Made by a program: the position numbers and the translations under genes. Below, piece after piece: positions 1 through 8,103 of a stretch of 20,499 bases of DNA. Origin of the DNA: Verrucomicrobiales bacterium (lineage in GTDB: Bacteria > Verrucomicrobiota > Verrucomicrobiia > Verrucomicrobiales > DEV007); contig JABDJT010000157.1 of assembly GCA_013003335.1 (NCBI GenBank), positions 1-20,499 of the forward strand, in the 5' to 3' direction. How positions within the stretch are numbered: the first letter of the stretch is position 1; each line of letters starts with the position of its first letter. The notes under the pieces were generated by a model. It was not told where the DNA came from and searched no databases. It saw only the letters and a program-made list of their open reading frames with translations.

Positions 1-336
1 CGCGAGGACGTGGAGCGTGGCCAGGTACTGGCCAAGCCGAAATCGATTACGCCGCACACCAAGTTCGAGTGCGAGGTATACATCCTGTCGAAGGACGAGG
101 GCGGCCGTCACACGCCGTTCTTCAATGGCTACCGCCCGCAGTTCTATTTTCGCACCACGGACGTGACCGGATCCGTCGTTCTGCCTGATGGGGTGGAAAT
201 GGTGATGCCCGGTGACAACGTGAACATGGAAGTCGAATTGATCACTCCCATTGCGATGGAGAAAACGATCCGCTTCGCAATCCGCGAAGGTGGACGCACC
301 GTGGGTGCCGGCCGTGTGGCTGACATTCTCGATTAA
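1..336 (+). CDS. tuf: Elongation factor Tu, C-terminal fragment (5' end outside window)
   Basis: EF-Tu is the GTPase that carries aminoacyl-tRNA to the ribosomal A site. Only about the last 111 codons are in the window: the frame is open from base 1 and ends with TAA at 334-336. The visible part covers the end of domain 2 and all of domain 3. The runs GGRHTPFFNGYRPQFYFRTT and ITPIAMEKTIRFAIREGGRT are near-universal in bacterial EF-Tu domain 3, which contacts tRNA and EF-Ts. The GTPase domain is upstream and unseen. The C-terminus ends in ADILD, so the domain is complete. A tRNA gene and secE follow, an order also known from Chlamydia. Identification is very secure; whether the genome has a second tuf copy cannot be seen here. 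Confidence 0.97.
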   Translation, partial: REDVERGQVLAKPKSITPHTKFECEVYILSKDEGGRHTPFFNGYRPQFYFRTTDVTGSVVLPDGVEMVMPGDNVNMEVELITPIAMEKTIRFAIREGGRTVGAGRVADILD

Positions 337-407
337 TTATTTCCGGCTGGCTGTTCTTTTCTCACGAATTGAACGAAACCGGCAGAAAAGAATCAAACTT
401 TGGCACT

Positions 408-437
408 GGGGAGTCCGGAAATTCCGGATTCCCCTTT
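408..437 (+). terminator. Hairpin after tuf, probable weak intrinsic terminator or attenuator
   Basis: Arms 408-418 and 424-434 pair over 11 base pairs (one G-T) around the loop AAATT; GGGGA faces TCCCC and TCCGG faces CCGGA. Only three T residues follow, so termination may be partial and let polymerase read into the tRNA and secE. A second, AT-rich stem (TTCTTTTCT at 354-362 with AGAAAAGAA at 384-392, 21-base loop) precedes it. Confidence 0.5.
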
Positions 438-472
438 GCCGCCTCAATACGAAACACAAATTCAGGCTGAAA

Positions 473-548
473 AGGGTAGTAGCTCAATTGGTAGAGTAGC
501 GGTCTCCAAAACCGTTGGTTGCGGGTTCGAGTCCCGCCTGCCCTGCCA
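473..548 (+). tRNA. tRNA-Trp (anticodon CCA)
   Basis: A full cloverleaf can be folded by eye. Acceptor arms are AGGGTAG (473-479) and CTGCCCT (538-544), with one G-T pair. The D arm begins GCTC at 482. The anticodon stem GCGGT/ACCGT encloses the loop CTCCAAA with anticodon CCA at 506-508, which reads UGG (Trp). The T arm GCGGG/CCCGC carries the TTCGAGT loop. Discriminator G545 is followed by an encoded CCA at 546-548. The gene lies 136 bases after tuf and 49 before secE, with no obvious promoter of its own, so it is probably processed from a tuf-trpT-secE-nusG transcript. Confidence 0.97.
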
Positions 549-597
549 TTTCTAGCAAAAATTTCCCGCCACAGTCTTCGACTTTTCAGGAACCAGA

Positions 598-813
598 ATG
601 ACCAAAATCACAAAATATTTTTCGGAAGTCCGATCCGAGTTGCAGAAAGCAACCTGGCCATGGGACCCGAAGGAAAAAGGCGTCAAAAAGTACAAGCAGT
701 TGATCGATTCAACGATCGTGGTGCTCATTGCCACCGTGTTGCTTGGAGCGTATGTCGCCACCATTGATTTTGCGATGGTGAACCTGATGAAGTGGCTGAC
801 ATCTGGATTCTAG
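598..813 (+). CDS. secE: Preprotein translocase subunit SecE
   Basis: A 71-residue SecE of the short, single-span type common outside gammaproteobacteria. SecE clamps SecY in the inner-membrane SecYEG protein-conducting channel. Residues 8-22 (FSEVRSELQKATWPW) form the amphipathic helix with the typical E..K..WP motif, and residues 36-58 are one hydrophobic transmembrane segment. The ATG at 598 has an AGGA six bases upstream (588-591), one of the few Shine-Dalgarno-like sites in the window. Its place between tRNA-Trp and nusG is the classical one. The 113 bases after it hold a short GCCGG/CCGGC hairpin (822-826, 834-838) with no T tract. Confidence 0.95.
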   Translation: MTKITKYFSEVRSELQKATWPWDPKEKGVKKYKQLIDSTIVVLIATVLLGAYVATIDFAMVNLMKWLTSGF

Positions 814-926
814 GAGGAAGGGCCGGGAAATCACCGGCTGGATTGAACTCGAGAAGAAGTTGAAACGGAGGCAGCGGCCTCATCTGACACAGCTCGAAAC
901 GACTTTCACATCACCCATTTAAAAAA

Positions 927-1496
927 ATGCCCCGCGTACCCGCACCCAATGACCAATGGTATGTTGTCCACGTTCTCTCCGGACAGGAGATGAAGGTGCG
1001 GGACAGCATTGAGCGCCGGATCGATGCCGAAGAAATGCGCGATCACATCTTTGAGGTGCTGGTTCCGACAGAGCGTGTCTCGGAAGTGAAAGCCGGGCAA
1101 AAGCGGGAGACGAACCGGAAGTTTTTTCCGGGGTACATCATCGTGAATATGCATCTTCTCGATGAGAGCAACAAGCTGGTTGAACAAACCTGGTATTTCA
1201 TTCGTGAAACGCCGGGAGTGATCAACTTCGCGGGAACGAAAGATCACCCGGTTCCGATGCCGGAGGACGAAGTGCAGAGCATGCTGGCCCAGATTAAGGA
1301 GCGCGAAGGAAGCGTGATGCCGGCCCTCCTGTTTGAGGTTGGCGACACGGTTGCCGTGGCCGATGGTCCTTTCCAGGGACAGAACGGCGTGGTTGCTGAA
1401 GTAAACGAAGAAAAAGGAGAATTGATGGTGGCGGTCGACATCTTCGGCCGCGAACAACAGGTGCCGCTGGAGTATTGGCAGGTGGAGAAATCCTGA
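927..1496 (+). CDS. nusG: Transcription termination/antitermination protein NusG
   Basis: NusG binds the beta' clamp of RNA polymerase, helps processive elongation and links polymerase to Rho or to ribosomal S10. The 189 residues match the usual bacterial size. The NGN domain covers about residues 10-120 and starts WYVVHVLSGQE, with FFPGYIIVNM at 66-75; a linker follows, then the KOW domain (about 136-189) with FEVGDTVAVADGPFQGQNGV. The ATG at 927 sits directly after an A-rich run and has no Shine-Dalgarno sequence. The neighbours secE upstream and rplK downstream are the standard ones. A copy of the palindromic element lies in the spacer before rplK. No unusual insertion is seen. Confidence 0.97.
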   Translation: MPRVPAPNDQWYVVHVLSGQEMKVRDSIERRIDAEEMRDHIFEVLVPTERVSEVKAGQKRETNRKFFPGYIIVNMHLLDESNKLVEQTWYFIRETPGVINFAGTKDHPVPMPEDEVQSMLAQIKEREGSVMPALLFEVGDTVAVADGPFQGQNGVVAEVNEEKGELMVAVDIFGREQQVPLEYWQVEKS

Positions 1497-1514
1497 ATTT
1501 TTAAGAAACGAAGC

Positions 1515-1545
1515 AACAGGGTGCGTTCGCTGAACAAACCCTGTT
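1515..1545 (+). repeat. Palindromic intergenic element, copy 1 (nusG-rplK)
   Basis: Outer arms AACAGGGT (1515-1522) and ACCCTGTT (1538-1545) are perfectly complementary. Inner arms GTTC (1525-1528) and GAAC (1532-1535) enclose the loop GCT, separated from the outer arms by two unpaired bases on each side. The element starts 18 bases after the nusG stop and ends 42 bases before rplK. No T tract follows, so it does not look like an intrinsic terminator. Related copies are at 8010, 13791 and 18778. Confidence 0.85.
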
Positions 1546-1587
1546 CGATCGAAACGAGTAATTTTACCCGAACCAGACACAACAACG

Positions 1588-2013
1588 ATGGCAAAAGAAA
1601 TCGCAAACCAGTTGAAACTGCAGATCCAGGCCGGGCAGGCTAACCCTTCGCCTCCGGTCGGTCCGGCGCTCGGACAGGCGGGCGTGAACATCATGGAATT
1701 CTGCAAGGCCTTCAATGCGGAGACCCAGCAGCAGGCCGGTGATCTTCTGCCGGTGGTAATCACGGTTTACAAGGACAAGAGCTTCACATTTATCACCAAG
1801 AAGCCCCCGGCCGCCGTGCTTTTGAAAAAAGCGGCGAACCTTGCTTCCGGGTCCGGGGAACCACACAAGACGAAAGTAGGAAGCATCACGCGAGCCCAGT
1901 TGATGGAGGTTGTGAAGGTGAAAATCGAAGACATGAACACCGACGACGAAGAGATGGCTGCCCGTCAGCTCGCGGGAACCGCCCGCCAGATGGGGCTGGA
2001 AATCGTCGATTGA
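1588..2013 (+). CDS. rplK: 50S ribosomal protein L11
   Basis: L11 binds the GTPase-associated centre of 23S rRNA at the base of the ribosomal stalk and, in many bacteria, is needed to trigger RelA. The 141 residues are the normal length. The N-terminal domain holds the conserved NPSPPVGPALGQAGVNIMEF (residues 19-38), the proline region contacted by thiopeptide antibiotics such as thiostrepton; all the usual prolines are present. The C-terminal rRNA-binding domain begins near residue 73. The start ATG follows a C/A-rich stretch (ACAACAACG) with no Shine-Dalgarno sequence. rplA follows after 77 bases. No sequence anomaly is seen. Confidence 0.98.
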   Translation: MAKEIANQLKLQIQAGQANPSPPVGPALGQAGVNIMEFCKAFNAETQQQAGDLLPVVITVYKDKSFTFITKKPPAAVLLKKAANLASGSGEPHKTKVGSITRAQLMEVVKVKIEDMNTDDEEMAARQLAGTARQMGLEIVD

Positions 2014-2090
2014 TCCAATTTTTAAAACCCAAATTAACATCAAACCGCGGGAGGATGATTTTTTCGTCCGTTTGAACTGCAACCTGACCC

Positions 2091-2786
2091 ATGGCAAAAA
2101 AACGAAGTAAACGATACGAGGAGGCCGCCAAACTGGTGGATCCTGAAAACCTGTACGACATCGCTGAGGCGGTCGAAATTGTGAAAAAATTCCCCGGCGC
2201 AAAGTTCGATGAGACAGTCTCAATGACATTCCGGATGGGAGTGGATCCGCGCCAAACCGATCAAATGGTCCGCGGCACTTGTCCTCTCCCTCACGGAAGC
2301 GGCAACGAGGTTAGGGTTTTGGTGTTTGCTGAAGGCGAGGCAGCGACGGTTGCAAAGAATGCGGGCGCCGAGCATGTGGGGTACGAGAAGTTGCTCAAAG
2401 AGGTGCAGGAGGGATTTATGGATTTCGACGTCGTGATCGCCACTCCGGCTGCCATGTCTGAGGTGCGGAAATTGGGGCGCCAACTTGGGCCGCGCGGCTT
2501 GATGCCCAATCCCAAGACGGGCACGGTGACCGAAGATACTGCGGCAGCTGTCCAGGCGGTGAAGGCCGGGCGAGTAGACTTCAAACTCGACAAAAATGGA
2601 AATATTTCGGTGGGGATCGGGAAAGTCTCTTTTGACCCTCAGCAATTGGTCGAAAACGGCACCGCGGTGATCGACGCAGTCAATCAATCTCGACCGGCTA
2701 CCGCTAAGGGAATCTTCCTCGAATCGGCCTATCTCGCCGCGACGATGAGTCCGGCAGTGAAAATCGATGTTTCCAATTACCAGTAA
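2091..2786 (+). CDS. rplA: 50S ribosomal protein L1
   Basis: L1 forms the mobile L1 stalk beside the ribosomal E site and in several bacteria represses its own operon by binding mRNA. The 231 residues match the family length. The signature GPRGLMPNPKTGTV occupies about residues 137-150 and the C-terminal part closes domain I with the usual KGIFLESAYLAATMSPAVKI. A minor oddity is RGTCPLPHGSG near residue 61, where V or another small hydrophobic residue more often stands before LPHG. The ATG at 2091 has no Shine-Dalgarno sequence directly upstream (GACCC precedes it). The stop is only 20 bases from rplJ, so these two genes are surely on one transcript. Confidence 0.98.
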   Translation: MAKKRSKRYEEAAKLVDPENLYDIAEAVEIVKKFPGAKFDETVSMTFRMGVDPRQTDQMVRGTCPLPHGSGNEVRVLVFAEGEAATVAKNAGAEHVGYEKLLKEVQEGFMDFDVVIATPAAMSEVRKLGRQLGPRGLMPNPKTGTVTEDTAAAVQAVKAGRVDFKLDKNGNISVGIGKVSFDPQQLVENGTAVIDAVNQSRPATAKGIFLESAYLAATMSPAVKIDVSNYQ

Positions 2787-2806
2787 CCACGAACTGAATC
2801 ATTACG

Positions 2807-3319
2807 ATGAAAGCTGACAAACAAATTATCATCGACGATATCCTTGAGCGGATTAATTCGTCCTCGTTCGTTCTGGTAGCGGATTATGCCGGCATGACCG
2901 TTCCGGAATTCGCAGAAATCCGGAAGCGACTGAAGGAGTCCGGTGCGGAATTTCATGTCGCCAAAAATTCATTCGTGAAGAGGGCAGCGGAAGCGGCCGA
3001 ATTACCGGATGACCTGGCGGAATCGCTTTCCGGGCAGACTGCGTATGTGGTGGGCGAATCTGATGTGTGCGCTGCCGCGAAGGCCCTGAAGAGCTTCAGA
3101 AAAGAATTCAATAAGGCAGAAATGAGGTCCGGAGTGCTCGATGGCGAAGCTCTGGACACAGCGCAGATTGAGGCTCTCGCAGATCTTCCTTCGAAAGAGG
3201 TTTTGCAAGCTCAGTTGCTTGGAGTGCTGAATATGCCCGCACAGCAGCTGGTCACGGTGCTCAATGAGCCTGCTGCCGCTCTGGCCCGCGTATTGCAGGC
3301 CAAGCACGATCAGGGCTAA
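2807..3319 (+). CDS. rplJ: 50S ribosomal protein L10
   Basis: L10 anchors L7/L12 dimers to 23S rRNA and so builds the stalk that recruits translation factors. The 170 residues are a typical length. The N-terminal rRNA-binding domain contains DYAGMTVPEFAEIRKRLKES (about 26-45) and HVAKNSFVKRA (50-60). The C-terminal alpha-helix (about 126-170, with QLLGVLNMPAQQLVTVLNEP) is the binding site for L7/L12 dimers. In E. coli the L10-L7/L12 complex binds a leader upstream of rplJ; here only 20 bases separate it from rplA, so such a leader would have to overlap rplA or lie elsewhere. No Shine-Dalgarno sequence is seen before the ATG at 2807. Confidence 0.97.
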   Translation: MKADKQIIIDDILERINSSSFVLVADYAGMTVPEFAEIRKRLKESGAEFHVAKNSFVKRAAEAAELPDDLAESLSGQTAYVVGESDVCAAAKALKSFRKEFNKAEMRSGVLDGEALDTAQIEALADLPSKEVLQAQLLGVLNMPAQQLVTVLNEPAAALARVLQAKHDQG

Positions 3320-3362
3320 GACAATTTTTATCGAATTTGGATTCCGGCGTAGTCGGGATTTG

Positions 3363-3431
3363 AAACCAAACCAAAACAAACCAACAAGAATAAACAGAAA
3401 CCGGGTTCCTTGCCGGGCAGTGGGCGCACTG
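3363..3431 (+). promoter_or_regulatory. Long structured leader upstream of rplL
   Basis: The rplJ-rplL spacer is 160 bases, unusually long for this pair. It contains an A/C-rich, almost G-free stretch (about 3363-3400), a CCGG/CCGG short stem (3401-3404, 3413-3416) and a hairpin CAGTG/CACTG (3418-3422, 3427-3431) with loop GGCG. No clear promoter is visible. It could be a translational enhancer or control site that raises L7/L12 output above that of L10. This is inference from position and shape only. Confidence 0.35.
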
Positions 3432-3479
3432 TCTTAATTGTGATGACGCTTGTTTCACGCGGCGACACCCACCAAAATT

Positions 3480-3866
3480 ATGGCTGATACAGATACATTG
3501 GTAGATCAATTGAGTGGCCTGACTGTCCTTGAAGTGGCAGATCTGGTTAAAGCTCTCGAAGATAAATGGGGCGTGAGCGCTGCTGCTCCCGCTGCCGTGG
3601 CAGTTGCTGCCCCCGGCGGTGGAGACGGTGGCGGAGAAGCGGCTGAAGAGAAAACTGAGTTTGATGTCATTCTCAAGGCTGATGGGGGCAATAAGATTGC
3701 CGTCATTAAAGCTGTGCGCGAAGCGGTCTCAGGACTGGGTCTCGCAGATGCCAAGAAACTCGTGGAAGGTGCTCCGGCACCGATTCTCGAAGGTGCTTCC
3801 AAGGATGACGCCGAAGCTGCCAAGGCCAAGCTTGAAGAAGCTGGTGCCGAGGTTGAGCTCAAGTGA
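3480..3866 (+). CDS. rplL: 50S ribosomal protein L7/L12
   Basis: L7/L12 is the multi-copy stalk protein that recruits and activates GTPase factors such as EF-G and EF-Tu. The 128 residues fit the family. The N-terminal dimerisation domain is about 1-33, the Ala/Gly-rich hinge 34-57 includes GGGDGGGEAAE, and the C-terminal factor-binding domain starts at TEFDVIL (59-65) and ends EVELK. A longer frame exists from a TTG at 3450, but the first ten residues match no L7/L12, so the ATG at 3480 (MADTDTLVDQ) is chosen. There is no Shine-Dalgarno sequence; CACCCACCAAAATT precedes the ATG. A strong terminator-like hairpin follows 33 bases after the stop. Confidence 0.96.
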   Translation: MADTDTLVDQLSGLTVLEVADLVKALEDKWGVSAAAPAAVAVAAPGGGDGGGEAAEEKTEFDVILKADGGNKIAVIKAVREAVSGLGLADAKKLVEGAPAPILEGASKDDAEAAKAKLEEAGAEVELK

Positions 3867-3898
3867 TCCGTTTTTGGAAACCCAAAAAATTTGAAGGG

Positions 3899-3931
3899 GC
3901 TCCTTCCGGATTTGCCGGAAGGGGCATTTTT
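3899..3931 (+). terminator. Intrinsic terminator or attenuator between rplL and rpoB
   Basis: Arms 3899-3909 and 3915-3925 pair over 11 base pairs (one T-G) around the loop ATTTG, followed after one base by five T residues. This is the best terminator shape inside the operon. In E. coli a partial terminator between rplL and rpoB lowers rpoBC transcription relative to the ribosomal genes; this hairpin is in the right place for that role. Confidence 0.75.
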
Positions 3932-3950
3932 CAAAACCCGGACTCCGAAT

Positions 3951-4003
3951 CCTGGCCGCTCTTCAACCAGTGGTCAGGCTTCGCTGTCTCTCAGAAAGCG
4001 AAG
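3951..4003 (+). other. Two abutting hairpins in the rplL-rpoB spacer
   Basis: Just after the terminator, CCTGGCC (3951-3957) pairs with GGTCAGG (3972-3978), and CTTCGCT (3979-3985) pairs with AGCGAAG (3997-4003). The second stem starts on the base after the first ends. Together with the terminator this gives three hairpins in about 105 bases of a 276-base spacer. The rest of the spacer (4004-4142) shows no convincing promoter. A processing or attenuation role is possible but unproven. Confidence 0.4.
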
Positions 4004-4142
4004 TGATCCCGACATCATTGCGTGTCAGGAAAAGAAGGCATTCCACCCGATACTACCCGTTTCGCGGTTTGCCCCTGGATCATGACTTTTGAGATTGCGA
4101 ATTGAGAAGCGAATTCGACCCGATCAACTTAGCCCGAGCGAT

Positions 4143-7100
4143 ATGTCAGCAACTGCAGCCCAACCCATTGAACGCAAATATTTCGGAAAGATTACCGAGG
4201 CGATTGAAACGCCCAATCTGATCGAAGTCCAGCTTGATTCCTATAAGGAATTTCTTCAGCAGGATGTTGCACCAAAAGATCGGACTCCATCCGGATTGCA
4301 ATCCGTGTTCCAGGAAGTGTTTCCGATTCAAAGTTACGATGAAAAGTTCACCCTCGACTTCGTCAAATACGAAGTTGGCGAGCCGAAGCTCACTGCATTG
4401 GAAGCTTTGCGGGATGGCGAGACTTTCTCAGCCCCATTGTACGTGACCTTTGCGTTGAAAGATGAATCCGGCACAAAGGAAGAGCGGGTCTACATGGGTG
4501 AACTGCCGCTGATGACTCTTCGCGGAACGTTTGTCATTAATGGTGCGGAGCGGGTTGTGGTCAGCCAGTTGCACCGTTCACCAGGCGTGTGTTTTGAGAC
4601 TTCAGTGCACTTGAACGGGAAGATTTTGTACGGCTTCCGGATCATTCCGGACCGGGGATCCTGGATGGAAGTTCAGTTCGACACCAACGACTTGCTGTAT
4701 GTCTACCTGGATCGCCGTCGTCGCCGCCGCAAATTTCTCGCCACGACGTTTCTCCGGGCGGTGGGATACCCGACGGATGAAGACATCATCAAAGAGTTTT
4801 ATGCGCCGGAAACCCTGAAGCTTTCTGAGACGATGGATGAGGCGGAACTCGCCACCAAGGTCCTGTTCAAGGACATCATGGATGGAGAGATTGTCGTCGC
4901 AAAAGCCTACGAGCCACTCACGCTGACGGTGGTAACGGAAATTATCCGGTTGGGAATCAAGAAAATTGAGGTGGTGACAGCCTCTCATGACGATCTCCTG
5001 ATCAAGTCCCTGAAAAAGGACCCGGCAGATGACGAAGAAGAGGCGTTGAAAGATATCTACCGCCGCTTGCGACCGGGGGATCCGCCGACTGTAGCGAACT
5101 CCCGGGCACTCCTGAAGCGCCTGTTTTTCGATCCGAAAAAGTACGACCTGACACGAGTTGGCCGTTACAAGATCAATCAAAAGCTTTCTCTGGGTGTGGA
5201 CGACAACGAGCGGGTTCTGACAGCCGAAGACTTCGTCGCGTCCATGAAGTATCTCCTGAACCTGAAACGTGGCGAAGGAGTTTTGGACGATATCGATCAC
5301 CTCGGAAGCCGAAGGATTCGGGCCGTGGGTGAACTTCTTTCCAATCAGTGTCGGGTCGGCCTTGCGCGGACAGAACGTCTCGTGAAAGAGCGGATGACCC
5401 TGTTTGATGTGAATCTTGACGGAATGACCCCGTCTAAACTGGTCAATCCGAAGGCTCTCAGCGCTGTGGTCCGGGACTTTTTTGGTCGTTCCCAGTTGTC
5501 CCAGTTCATGGACCAAATCAACCCACTGTCCGAGTTGACGCACAAACGGCGTCTCTCAGCATTGGGGCCGGGTGGATTGAATCGTGACCGGGCCGGTTTT
5601 GAAGTCCGGGATGTTCACCCGTCTCACTATGGTAGGATTTGCCCGATTGAGACGCCGGAAGGTCCAAACATTGGTCTGATCAACTCGATGAGTTGTTATG
5701 CCCGGATCAACGAGTTCGGGTTCATCGAGTCTCCCTACCGCAAAATCATCAAAGGAGTTGTCTCGAAAAAGATTGAGTATTTGACGGCTGATCAGGAAGA
5801 AAACTACCTGATCGCTCAGGCGAATAACCCGATTGACGAAAAAGGAAATTTCCAAACCAAGCAGATTACGGTTCGTCACCTCGGTGATTTTATTGAGGTG
5901 GAACCTGAAAAAGCGGCCTACATGGATGTTTCGCCGAAGCAGCTTGTTTCTGTGGCTGCATCGCTGATCCCATTCCTGGAGCACGATGATGCAAACCGCG
6001 CCTTGATGGGTTCGAACATGCAACGGCAGGGTGTCCCGCTGTTGATTTCCGAATCTCCCTACATTGGCACCGGGATGGAGTCGAAGGTCGCGCAGGATTC
6101 CCGCTCGGTCGTGGTTTCCGAAGGAGCCGGTAAAGTAGCTGCCGCCACTGCTGAGATGATCGTGGTGACCAAGGACGGCAACCTTCCCTGCTCCGAGGCC
6201 CAGTTTTTGACCAACCCGAGGAAGCTGAAAAGCGATCCCGGGAAAGGCATTTACGCTTACCCCTTGCGGAAGTTTATGCGGTCAAACGCAGGCACCTGCA
6301 TCAACCAAAAGCCGATTGTCGATCAGGGTGAAAAAGTGAAGGCCGGACAAATCCTGGCAGATGGACCGAATACGGATTTTGGAGAACTGGCCCTCGGCCG
6401 GAACGTGCTTGTCGCCTTCATGCCGTGGAACGGATACAACTTCGAGGATGCCATTGTAATCTCCGAGCGAATCGTGAAAGAGGATGTTTATACCTCCATT
6501 CACGTCGATGAATTCGAAATCGGTGCTCGGGACACAAAACTCGGTCCCGAAGAAATCACCCGGGATATTCCGAATGTCGGAGAGGAAGCCCTCAAAGACC
6601 TGGGCCCTGACGGCGTGATCCGCGTCGGCGCAGAAGTGAAGCCGGGAGATATCCTCGTTGGAAAAATTACGCCGAAGAGCGAAACGGAACTGGCTCCCGA
6701 AGAACGTCTTCTCCGGGCGATTTTCGGTGAAAAAGCTGCGGATGTGAAAGATACCTCGCTCCGTGTTCCCTCCGGTTGCACTGGCATCGTCATGGATGTC
6801 CGCGTTTCTTCACGGAACGTCACCGGGAAAGAAAAACTTGATCCCAAGGAAGCTCAGAAGCAGCAAAAACAGATTGTCGAAGAGCACACCAAGCGGCGGG
6901 AAGAATTGACCGATCAGTTGACTGACAAGTTGTCGGATATTCTGCTCGGCGAAAAAATCCCGCTGGACGTGGTGAATGGTAAAACCGGGGAAATCATCAT
7001 TCCGGCTAACCGCAAGATCACCAAGACACTGCTGCGGAAGCTTGCCGACAACTACGGCGATATCGAAATCGATCCGAGCCCGATTCGGAACAAGATTCTG

Positions 7101-7994
7101 GACATCATTTCCGGCTTCGAACAGAAATTTGCCGACATTGACCTCGAACGGGAACGTCAACTCGACCGCATCGAATCCGGTGACGAAGTCGATCCCGGAA
7201 TCATCAAGCAGGTGAAAGTCTACGTCGCCAAGAAGCGGAAATTGTCCGTCGGTGACAAAATGGCCGGCCGTCACGGAAACAAAGGGGTGGTCGCCACCAT
7301 CGTTCCCGAGGAAGACATGCCCTTCCTCGAAGACGGAACACCGGTTGATATTTGCCTCAACCCGCTCGGCGTGCCTTCACGGATGAACGTCGGGCAGGTT
7401 TTGGAAACCCACCTTGGCCTCGCCGCCAAGGCTCTCGGATTCAAAGTCGCGACACCCGTCTTCGACGGAATTCCGGAAAGCCAGATCGTGGAATACATGG
7501 ATCAGGCCCGGAAAACCGAAGGCTTCGAGTGGATTGGCGAAAACGGAAAATCTACCCTTTACGACGGCCGAACCGGTGAACGGTTTTACCAGGACGTCGT
7601 TGTGGGCATTATTTACATGCTGAAACTCGGCCACCTCGTGGAAGACAAGATCCACGCTCGTGCGGTCGGACCCTACTCGCTCGTCACCCAGCAGCCTCTC
7701 GGCGGAAAAGCCCAGTATGGCGGTCAGCGATTCGGCGAGATGGAGGTCTGGGCTCTCGAAGCCTACGGCGCCGCATATACCCTGCAGGAATTGCTCACCG
7801 TGAAATCGGATGATGTGCAGGGCCGAACCCGCATTTACGAAGCGATCGTGAAAGGTGACAACACCCTCGAAGCCGGCACTCCGGAATCGTTCAACGTGTT
7901 GATCAAGGAAATGCAATCGCTCGGACTCGACGTCACCGTCGGATCCGCCCAAAAAACCTCAGAGGAAATCCTCGCCGAAAGCCTGGCTTCCTGA
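4143..7994 (+). CDS. rpoB: DNA-directed RNA polymerase subunit beta
   Basis: RpoB is the beta subunit, forming one side of the active-site cleft and the rifampicin pocket. From the ATG at 4143 it has 1283 residues, a normal size for a form lacking large lineage inserts. An 18-codon longer frame starts at a TTG (4089) but the extra residues look unlike the family. The rifampicin region SQLSQFMDQINPLSELTHKR lies around residues 450-469; D457, H467 and S472 correspond to E. coli D516, H526 and S531, and all classical resistance positions carry sensitive-type residues. Further conserved blocks are CPIETPEGPNIGLI, FEDAIVISERI and KLSVGDKMAGRHGNKGVV, ending with GGQRFGEMEVWALEAYGAAY. No Shine-Dalgarno sequence is seen. 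rpoC follows after 109 bases holding palindromic copy 2. Confidence 0.98.
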   Translation: MSATAAQPIERKYFGKITEAIETPNLIEVQLDSYKEFLQQDVAPKDRTPSGLQSVFQEVFPIQSYDEKFTLDFVKYEVGEPKLTALEALRDGETFSAPLYVTFALKDESGTKEERVYMGELPLMTLRGTFVINGAERVVVSQLHRSPGVCFETSVHLNGKILYGFRIIPDRGSWMEVQFDTNDLLYVYLDRRRRRRKFLATTFLRAVGYPTDEDIIKEFYAPETLKLSETMDEAELATKVLFKDIMDGEIVVAKAYEPLTLTVVTEIIRLGIKKIEVVTASHDDLLIKSLKKDPADDEEEALKDIYRRLRPGDPPTVANSRALLKRLFFDPKKYDLTRVGRYKINQKLSLGVDDNERVLTAEDFVASMKYLLNLKRGEGVLDDIDHLGSRRIRAVGELLSNQCRVGLARTERLVKERMTLFDVNLDGMTPSKLVNPKALSAVVRDFFGRSQLSQFMDQINPLSELTHKRRLSALGPGGLNRDRAGFEVRDVHPSHYGRICPIETPEGPNIGLINSMSCYARINEFGFIESPYRKIIKGVVSKKIEYLTADQEENYLIAQANNPIDEKGNFQTKQITVRHLGDFIEVEPEKAAYMDVSPKQLVSVAASLIPFLEHDDANRALMGSNMQRQGVPLLISESPYIGTGMESKVAQDSRSVVVSEGAGKVAAATAEMIVVTKDGNLPCSEAQFLTNPRKLKSDPGKGIYAYPLRKFMRSNAGTCINQKPIVDQGEKVKAGQILADGPNTDFGELALGRNVLVAFMPWNGYNFEDAIVISERIVKEDVYTSIHVDEFEIGARDTKLGPEEITRDIPNVGEEALKDLGPDGVIRVGAEVKPGDILVGKITPKSETELAPEERLLRAIFGEKAADVKDTSLRVPSGCTGIVMDVRVSSRNVTGKEKLDPKEAQKQQKQIVEEHTKRREELTDQLTDKLSDILLGEKIPLDVVNGKTGEIIIPANRKITKTLLRKLADNYGDIEIDPSPIRNKILDIISGFEQKFADIDLERERQLDRIESGDEVDPGIIKQVKVYVAKKRKLSVGDKMAGRHGNKGVVATIVPEEDMPFLEDGTPVDICLNPLGVPSRMNVGQVLETHLGLAAKALGFKVATPVFDGIPESQIVEYMDQARKTEGFEWIGENGKSTLYDGRTGERFYQDVVVGIIYMLKLGHLVEDKIHARAVGPYSLVTQQPLGGKAQYGGQRFGEMEVWALEAYGAAYTLQELLTVKSDDVQGRTRIYEAIVKGDNTLEAGTPESFNVLIKEMQSLGLDVTVGSAQKTSEEILAESLAS

Positions 7995-8009
7995 CTCCGA
8001 ATTCGATCC

Positions 8010-8040
8010 AACAGGGTTCGTTCACCGAACCAACCCTGTT
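8010..8040 (+). repeat. Palindromic intergenic element, copy 2 (rpoB-rpoC)
   Basis: Outer arms AACAGGGT (8010-8017) and ACCCTGTT (8033-8040); inner arms GTTC (8020-8023) and GAAC (8027-8030) around loop ACC. The geometry is identical to copy 1, with different loop and spacer bases. It begins 16 bases after the rpoB stop and is followed by GATTCG, as in copies 4 and 5. The rest of the spacer before rpoC is AT-rich. Confidence 0.88.
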
Positions 8041-8103
8041 GATTCGTTTTCTTCGAAAAATTTGATTCTTTAAAAAATCGCGAACTCCAGCCCAATCAAA
8101 ACC

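Noticed and set aside
436..464. Promoter for tRNA-Trp/secE after the tuf hairpin
   Set aside because: TTGCCG has no acceptable -10 box at the right distance; read-through from tuf is simpler.
3450..3479. Extended N-terminus of L7/L12 from a TTG
   Set aside because: The added residues match no L7/L12 and the ATG at 3480 gives the family-typical start.
4018..4054. Possible promoter for rpoB (TTGCGT and GATACT)
   Set aside because: The spacing between the hexamers is 25 bases, far from 16-18, and both match the consensus poorly.
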